Shown here: in pieces, positions 57,661 through 64,000 of the stretch | How the letters are laid out: each line of letters starts with the position of its first letter | Numbering within the stretch: the stretch's first letter is position 1 | NCBI GenBank assembly: GCA_963969495.1 | Contig: OZ018319.1 | Coordinates: 205,825,405 to 205,889,404 of the forward strand | Source: Ceratothoa steindachneri | Lineage: Eukaryota > Arthropoda > Malacostraca > Isopoda > Cymothoidae | Direction of reading: 5' to 3' | DNA length: 64,000 nucleotides | Translations under genes and position numbers: made by a program | The notes under the pieces: generated by a model | Database searches by the model: none | What the model was told of the DNA's origin: nothing | What the model saw: only the letters and a program-made list of their open reading frames with translations

Positions 57661-60566
57661 ATGAGAGGACATTATAGTACTGAAAGTAGAATGGACTTGG
57701 CAGATAACAGAAATAGGTTCCAAGGCGATAGAGGTGAGGTCATTCAAGTTTCAAGAGGTGCTTCAGGGATAGGGGGGTTAAATTGTTTCTATACAAATGC
57801 TCGTAGTCTTAGAAACAAGAAGGATGAGCTATTTAGTTATATTAGCAATGAGGATATAGATATATTATGCGTTACTGAATCATGGGTTAATGAAATAGAA
57901 TTTAGTGACACTATAAGTGAATTTGATTTTCAGGGCTATAATATGTACATTAGTCAAAGGACAGGTAGGATTGGTGGAGGAATAATTATCTATATAAAAA
58001 ACAACATTGTTTCAAGTTTAAATACTTCAATAAAGCAGGATGGAGTTGAGTCACTTTGGATAGATATTAGGTTCAGTAAAAATAGAATGGTGCATTTGGG
58101 AGCTTTTTACAGGCCACCTGGGCAGACTGATGATATAGATGAACTAATGATAAGGGAAATAAGTAAGGGATGTGAAACAGATGCAGTTATTATTGGGGCC
58201 TTCAACTTAAACTCTGTGGACTGGGAAAATATGATAGGTAGGGATAGAACAAGTGGCAGGTTCATAGAATGCTTTGAGGATAATTTTTTGAATCAATTTG
58301 TTAACGATTCAACGAGGGGGGACAATATATTAGATTTAGTACTTTCTAACAGTGATCATTTAGTTCAAGAATTGACTGTTGGGGAAGCATTGGGAAATAG
58401 TGACCATCAGATAGTTCGTTTTAACTTGGGAATTGAGAAGGGTAAAATAACTGAGAATGCTGAAAAAGTTCCAAATTTTCATAAGGGAGATTATGTAAAA
58501 CTTCGAAGCTTGCTAAATTTGGTAGACTGGGATATAGAATTCAGAGGTAAAAATGCTTATGGGATGTGGGATACTTTCAAGCATATAATAAATGTAGTCC
58601 AAGAACAATGTATAACAATGAAGGCCATTAGGAACAAAAGTAGGAAACCATTATGGTGGAATCAGGAGATAGCTAGAAAAATTTCAGAGAAGAAAAGGGC
58701 ATATAAAAAATTACAGGTAGAAAATAATATTCAAAATTTAAGTGATTATAGAATGGCTAGGAATGAGTTAAATAAGATTATAAAGAAGAACAAAAGGGTG
58801 TCAGAAATTAAATTAGCTCAGGATAGCAACAAAGATCCTAGAAAGTTCTTTAGTTACTATAAAATTAATAACAAGTCTGGCATAGTTAAAATAGGACCTA
58901 TCAAATATGAAGGGTTTGTGAGAGAAACTGATGAGGAAATAGTTGAGGTACTAAATGGTCATTTTACATCAGTATTTACAAAAGAGAAACTAAATAGTCC
59001 TATGTATAGTACTCATAGGTCAGGAAAAGAGGTGTTTACTAACATTTGTGTGGATCGGAGGATGATAAAAGGACTAATAGGTGATTTAGATACTACCAAG
59101 GCCTCCGGCCCTGATAATATTCATTCTAGGATACTTAAAGAAGGGGTAGAAAGTATCTCAATAGCTCTGGAGAAGTTATATACTAGGTCATTGGAATATG
59201 GAGAAATACCCGATGATTGGAAGAGAGCGAATGTAGTCCCCATTTTCAAGAAGGGTAGTAAAGAGGATCCAAATAACTTTAGACCGGTTAGCCTAACTCC
59301 TGTAGTCTGTAAAATTCTTGAGAAAATAGTTAAAAAAAAGGGATTTGCCAACATCTAGAGAGGGAGGGGTTAATCAGCGATGCTCAGCATGGGTTTAGAT
59401 CAGGTAGATCATGTTTGACTAACTTACTAGACTTTCTGGAGTTTGTAACAGATCAAGTAGATAAGGGAGAGAATGTAGATATAATTTACTTAGATTTTAG
59501 TAAAGCATTTGATAAGGTACCACACAGGAGACTAGTTCATAAATTAAAAATGATTGGGATATGTGGGGGTGTTTCAAATTGGATAGCTGAGTGGCTGAAA
59601 GACAGGAAGCAAAGGGTAGTGCTAAATGGTGTAAAGTCAGAGTGGAGGGATGTTATCAGTGGGGTTCCTCAGGGATCAGTTCTCGGTCCATTATTATTTG
59701 TCATCTATATAAACGATCTTGGGGAGGCAGTTAATAATAAAGTGTCAATTTTTGCGGATGATACCAAATTAGCAGCTGTAGTTAAAGATATTGATGATAA
59801 TTTTAAAGTGCAGGGGGACTTAAATAAATTGTTATCCTGGGCACATAAGTGGCAAATGACTTTCAACCTTGATAAGTGCAAAGTTATTAACATGGGAAAA
59901 GATAATAGAGAATTTAACTATGAAATGGATGGGCATTGGCTGAGCTCAGTAGAGGATGAGAAAGATCTAGGAGTAGTAATAGATAAGTCATTAAGGTTTT
60001 CTATTCAGTGTATTGAAGCAAGAAATAGGGCAAATAGAGTGCTGGGTTTTATTAAGAGAAATGTCAGTTACAAAAGTAAGGAGGTTATTCTTAAACTCTA
60101 TAACTCTTATGTTAGGCCACATCTAGAGTACTGTATACAGGCATGGTCCCCACATTTTAGACACGATATTAACCTTCTTGAGTCAGTGCAACGGAGGGCA
60201 ACAAAGATTATTCCTTCCCTGAGGCACCTTGAATATGAAGATAGACTGAGGGTATTAAATATGTTCTCGTTCGAAAGGAGGTGTGTGAGAGGGGATATGA
60301 TTGAGCTGTTTAAAATTTTTTCTGGGATAGATAAATTGGATGTTAGCAAGTTTTTTGAGTTAGATGATGGAAATCGGACTAGAGGTCACCACTTGAAAAT
60401 TAAAAAGCAAGGGTGTAGGTTGGATTTAAGAAAATATTTTTTCACCAATAGAGTGGTAGACTTCTGGAACAAATTGCCGCAGAGGGTAGTAGGTAGTCCA
60501 AATCTAAATGTATTTAAGAGTAGGTTGGATGAGTTTATGGGAAGGGAAGGTTGTGATGGTTCCTAA
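57661..60566 (+). pseudogene. CR1 ORF2 (EN + RT) of copy M, one frameshift
   Basis: ATG 57661. Endonuclease: CFYTNARSLRNKKDEL, LCVTESWVN, GGGIIIYIKN, LGAFYRPPG, IIGAFNLNSVDW (residue 180 is Ala where GDFN has the conserved Asp) and LGNSDHQIVRF. Linker: DSNKDPRKFFSYY. RT: TTKASGPDNIHSRILKEG, NFRPVSLTPVVCKILEKIV, then an extra A in the A run at about 59331-59338 shifts the frame. It resumes with [53 protein letters not shown] and intact FADDTKLAAVV, ending at 60566. About 968 residues if uninterrupted, as in other CR1 elements. Confidence 0.9.
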
Positions 60567-60903
60567 GTTTTGTATATATTAATATTGTTTGTATATATCT
60601 ATAGCTGCATGATTTAGTTCTTGACAAGCCTTGATTGGTGATACCCTTGTTTCTGGATGCAATCCTCTGGATGTAGTTTTCCTGGGAGTTTGGGTGCCTT
60701 GAAAAAGAGGCCGCTTGACTCGGATGACCTATGATGAGCCCTTGTGGCTTTTGTCATCCATTATATTATATTGTGGGGGACTTTGATTTTGTCTTCCCCT
60801 GGTGATGGTGCTTTTTGTGGGTGGGTTTTGACGGAGGTGGATGACCTTTGATAGGCCCTTGTGGCTTTTGTCATCCGTGTAATTATGTTATGTTATGTTA
60901 TGT
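60567..60903 (+). other. 3' untranslated region and (TTATG)n tail of CR1 M
   Basis: Contains two repeats of GGATGACC...GGCTTTTGTCATCC-type sequence (60719-60760 and 60838-60878), each a potential hairpin (GGATGAC / GTCATCC), then TTATG repeats. Shared with L, N and 55005-55110. Confidence 0.8.
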
Positions 60904-60974
60904 CATGGCAGAACTCCCTATTCCAGCGAGCAATGGTTGCATAGGAAAGGGGTTGCAGTGTTGGTGTACACTGC
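60904..60974 (-). pseudogene. mariner transposase fragment between CR1 M and N
   Basis: Reads PTLQPLSYATIARWNREF, the stretch joining the two N-terminal helix-turn-helix motifs of mariner transposases. Only 71 bp, exactly between the tails of M and N. Confidence 0.75.
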
Positions 60975-62276
60975 AACATAACATAACATAATTACACGGA
61001 TGACAAAAGCCACAAGGGCCTATCAAAGGTCATCCGCCTCCGTCAAAACCCACCCACAAAAAGCACCATCACCAGGGGAAGACAAAATCAAAGTCCCCCA
61101 CAATATAATATAACGGATGACAAAAGCCACAAGGGCTCATCATAGGTCATCCAAGTCAAGCGGCCTCTTTTTCAAGGTACCCAAACTCCCAGGAAAACTA
61201 CATCCAGAGGATTGCATCCAGAAACAAGGGTATCACCAATCAAGGCTTGTCAAGAACTAAATCATGCAGCTATAGATATATACAAACAATATTAATATAT
61301 ACAAAACTTAGGAACCATCACAACCTTCCCTTCCCATAAACTCATCCAACCTACTCTTAAATACATTTAGATTTGGACTACCTACTACCCTCTGCGGCAA
61401 TTTGTTCCAGAAGTCTACCACTCTATTGGTGAAAAAATATTTTCTTAAATCCAACCTACACCCTTGCTTTTTAATTTTCAAGTGGTGACCTCTAGTCCGA
61501 TTTCCATCATCTAACTCAAAAAACTTGCTAACATCCAATTTATCTATCCCGGAAAAAAATTTAAAGAGCTCAATCATATCCCCTCTCACACACCTCCTTT
61601 CGAACGAGAACATATTTAATACCCTCAGTCTATCTTCATATTCAAGGTGCCTCAGGGAAGGAATAATCTTTGTTGCCCTCCGTTGCACTGACTCAAGAAG
61701 GTTAATATCGTGTCTAAAATGTGGGGACCATGCCTGTATACAGTACTCTAGATGTGGCCTAACATAAGAGTTATAGAATTTAAGAATAACCTCCTTACTT
61801 TTGTAACTGACATTTCTCTTAATAAAACCCAGCACTCTATTTGCCCTATTTCTTGCTTCAATACACTGCTTAGAAAACCTTAATGACTTATCTATTACTA
61901 CTCCTAGATCTTTCTCATCCTCTACTGAGCTCAGCCAATGCCCATCCATTTCATAGTTAAATTCTCTATTATCTTTTCCCATGTTAATAACTTTGCACTT
62001 ATCAAGGTTGAAAGTCATTTGCCACTTATGTGCCCAGGATAACAATTTATTTAAGTCCCCCTGCACTTTAAAATTATCATCAATATCTTTAACTACAGCT
62101 GCTAATTTGGTATCATCCGCAAAAATTGACACTTTATTATTAACTGCCTCCCCAAGATCGTTTATATAGATGACAAATAATAATGGACCGAGAACTGATC
62201 CCTGAGGAACCCCACTGATAACATCCCTCCACTCTGACTTTACACCATTTAGCACTACCCTTTGCTTCCTGTCTTT
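60975..62276 (-). mobile_element. CR1 copy N, 5'-truncated, minus strand
   Basis: (CATAA)n tail at 60975, 3' untranslated region, RT C-terminus up to KDRKQRVVLNG, then mariner. Nearly identical to M in the opposite orientation; tails face each other across 71 bp. Confidence 0.88.
61308..62276 (-). pseudogene. RT C-terminal part of CR1 copy N
   Basis: Uninterrupted from KDRKQRVVLNGVKSEWRD through [31 protein letters not shown] and FWNKLPQRVV to the stop at 61308. The open frame extends into 13-14 codons of mariner-derived sequence upstream (to 62315), a chance fusion. Lacks endonuclease and RT fingers. Confidence 0.88.
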
Positions 62277-62400
62277 CATGGATCTCCTTTTGCATTCTTG
62301 CCTTCCTTGGTCCAAAATTTGATCACTGCACGGTGCTCAACCTTCTCCATTGTTGAAAAATTTGTGACTGACGATCTGCGATTAGCTACTGCTTCTTAAA
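62275..62400 (-). pseudogene. mariner transposase start fragment
   Basis: MEKVEHRAVIKFWTKEGKNA is followed by KEIHE: the first ~25 residues of an irritans-type mariner transposase, with about 45 bp of leader. Continues, after CR1 N, at 60974. Confidence 0.8.
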
Positions 62401-63850
62401 TAGACGAAGAATGCAAGGATGTGTTAAGTGAGCCCCTAGCATGCATCTTTAGAAAATCATTGGAGAGTGGCATTGTGCCAGTGGCATGGAAGAAAGCCAA
62501 TGTGATACCTATATTTAAGAAAGGGGATAAAACAAATATGTCTAATTACAGACCAGTAAGTTTGACATCAGTGGTGGTGAAAATGATGGAATCTATTATA
62601 GCAAGGAATATTAGAGATCACTTGGATAAGCATAAGTTGATAAAAGAATCACAGCATGGCTTTAGTAAGGGTAAATCCTGTCTGACTAACTTGCTGTCTT
62701 TTTATAGTAAGGTGTATGAAGCAGCAGATAATGATGAAAACTATGATATTTTATACTTGGACTTTTGTAAGGCTTTTGATCGAATGCCACACTTACGGCT
62801 TCTGAGCAAAGTTAAAGCACACAGGATCGATGGCAGTATATTTAGGTGGATTCAGTCATGGCTTGGTGACAGACAGCAAAGAGTTAGTATAGATGGAGTT
62901 AAATCTGAGTGGGGGTGTGTTAGCAGTGGAGTTCCGCAAGGATCTGTTTTAGGACCCTTGCTATCCTTAATTTATATTAATGATCTTGACATAGGTATAA
63001 GTAGTGACCTGAGTAAATTTGCTGATGATACTAAGCTAGGTAGGGCTGATTCTGATGCTGTTGTAATGCAGGAGGAATTGACCATTCTGTCCAATTGGGC
63101 AGAGAAATGGCAAATGAAGTTTAACATAGACAAATGTAGTGTACTTAGTATAGGTAGAAATAATCCATTGAATAATTATAAATTAAATGGGAGAATTTTA
63201 GGGAGGACCGATTGTGAGAGGGACTTGGGTATTTTGGTAAGTTCAGACCTTCGTCCTAGAAAGAAATGCCTAAATGCTAAGAATAAAGCTAATAGGATAT
63301 TGGGATTCATTAGGAGGAGTGTAAGCAAAAAGAGTGCTGAAGTCATTCTAAAACTGTATCTGGCGCTAGTTAGGCCTCATCTAGACTATACAGTACAATT
63401 TTGGTCACCATATTATAATGGGTTTAAGCTTGATAAGTATAGGTTTAGGAAGGAGATTGGCAGGAATTGGTTTACAAATAGTGTGGTAGATGAATGGAAT
63501 AGGCTCACTAGACATGTGATAGAAGCCTCCTCTCTGGGTATTTTAAGAATAGATTAGATAAATATATGGATGAAGCTGCTAGATGGGACTGACTTTTTTT
63601 ATGTACATATGTATATATTTTTCTAAGGAGTGGGGAGATTATATTTTGCGGTTGCATGAATAGACATAATCCTCTGGATGCATTTTATGTATATTGTAGA
63701 TTAGATCTGATGAACTCCTGTTAAGGGTGACAATGTTGATGACTTTTCTCTGGTAAGAAATCTTTTGTGTGTTGACTGGAACAGGAGCTGCCAAGTGTGG
63801 GCCATGAATGGTCTTTTGCAGTCTCCTTCTTTTCTTATGTTTCTTATGTT
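62400..63850 (+). mobile_element. CR1 copy P, 5'-truncated and internally deleted
   Basis: Inserted in the mariner leader. Starts in the RT fingers and ends with TTCTTATGTTTCTTATG. The 3' untranslated region (63590-63850) is nearly identical to that of copy I (52240-52492). Tail type differs from the TTATG family of M, L and N. Confidence 0.87.
62421..63595 (+). pseudogene. RT of CR1 copy P
   Basis: Open from LSEPLACIFRKSLESGIVP through [84 protein letters not shown] and an intact FADDTKLG to VRPHLDYTVQFWSPYY. There it jumps in frame to NGFKLDKYRFRKEIGRNWFT; comparison with copies I and M shows about 80 residues (the LLESVQRR region) deleted. One base is missing in the GSFKNRL segment near 63540, so the listed stop at 63557 is premature relative to copy I. 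Confidence 0.87.
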
Positions 63851-63973
63851 GGGGCAGGAGTGTGCAGCTGCAGGTCCTGACTTGTCATAACTTGTCCTAA
63901 CACCCCCACAAACAGCCATTCCCCTTCCTCAGTTTTGCCCTACCGATTCCCAAAACTTATTGACCGCCCCTTG
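63851..63973 (-). mobile_element. mariner 5' end: terminal repeat and leader
   Basis: Terminal repeat pairs with 55720-55735 (GGGGCGGTCAAT). No coding. Upstream part of the leader continues after copy P at 62400. Confidence 0.75.
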
Positions 63974-63975
63974 TA

Positions 63976-64000
63976 GTCATCTCTATAGACAATTTCCCTT
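63976..64000 (+). pseudogene. Continuation of Jockey-group endonuclease
   Basis: The last 25 bases read, in the frame left at 55717, SSHLYRQFP-like text of the kind that precedes the GDFN motif in Jockey-group endonucleases. Too short to be certain by itself; the support is the exact TA junction. Confidence 0.5.

Larger units (their letters stand above)
56350..60903 (+). mobile_element. CR1 copy M, nearly full length
   Basis: Leader from about 56350, ORF1 56480-57637, ORF2 57661-60566, 3' untranslated region and (TTATG)n tail ending about 60903. Inserted in the mariner. Near identity with L and N marks a recently active family; remnants at 36250-37150 and 38898 show older members. Confidence 0.88.
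55720..63973 (-). mobile_element. mariner transposon split by three CR1 insertions
   Basis: Ends TGAGGGGCGGTCAAT (55720) and, inverted, ATTGACCGCCCCTTG (ending 63973), each next to TA (55718-55719, 63974-63975). Mariner pieces are 55720-56345, 60904-60974, about 62275-62400 and 63851-63973, all minus strand and in correct order. CR1 copies M, N and P fill the gaps. The mariner itself totals under 1 kb and lacks the middle of its transposase. Confidence 0.82.

Overview
This is an animal (eukaryotic) genomic window made almost entirely of transposable elements; I found no host gene, rRNA, convincing tRNA, operon or CRISPR array. The mixture of I, CR1, L2 and Jockey-like LINEs, a Penelope-like GIY-YIG fragment, Tc1/mariner and hAT elements and dinucleotide microsatellites fits an arthropod. 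The CR1 tails built on TTCTTATG suggest a crustacean, but that is a weak inference.

Layout. 1-2551: the right-hand part of a ZBED-type hAT transposon, lightly damaged, sitting in a minus-strand LINE. 2552-23397: five related I/Jockey-group LINEs (A to E), all on the minus strand and arranged head to tail. Their 3' hairpins lie about 60-160 bp from the 5' leader of the next copy where that leader survives. 23400-24320: C-terminal fragment of a Penelope-like element with its GIY-YIG domain. 24681-26497: a mariner-like transposon with unusually long (~220 bp) inverted repeats. 26961-33817: a full-length but decayed I-clade LINE with RNase H, bounded by a 10-bp target-site duplication. 33892-38980: an AT microsatellite holding a deleted Tc1 element, a 473-bp hAT MITE with 8-bp duplications, a decayed CR1 remnant and a hAT transposase remnant. 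39680-41900: a long TA tract and unassigned sequence.

41480-46300: a sixth I/Jockey-like copy (F, plus strand), cut off by a 5'-truncated L2 (46300-47723), which in turn abuts a 5'-truncated CR1 (G, to about 50045). 51553-55110: CR1 fragments in both orientations. 55374-64000: a nested stack. The endonuclease frame of a Jockey-group LINE is cut at a TA by a mariner (55720-63973), and that mariner is itself split into four pieces by three CR1 insertions (M, N and P). M is nearly complete, with an SGNH-hydrolase-type ORF1 and an EN+RT ORF2.

The coding regions are autonomous transposon proteins: gag-like zinc-knuckle ORF1s, endonuclease/reverse transcriptases and DDE transposases. Nearly all are broken. 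The best-preserved frames are M ORF1 and ORF2 (one frameshift and one endonuclease active-site substitution), copy C ORF2 (one frameshift) and the hAT transposase (one frameshift, one stop). No previously undescribed host system is visible. The points most worth following are the head-to-tail LINE array with its conserved terminal elements, an uncharacterised C-terminal domain in the ORF1 of that family, and the nested mariner/CR1 stack.
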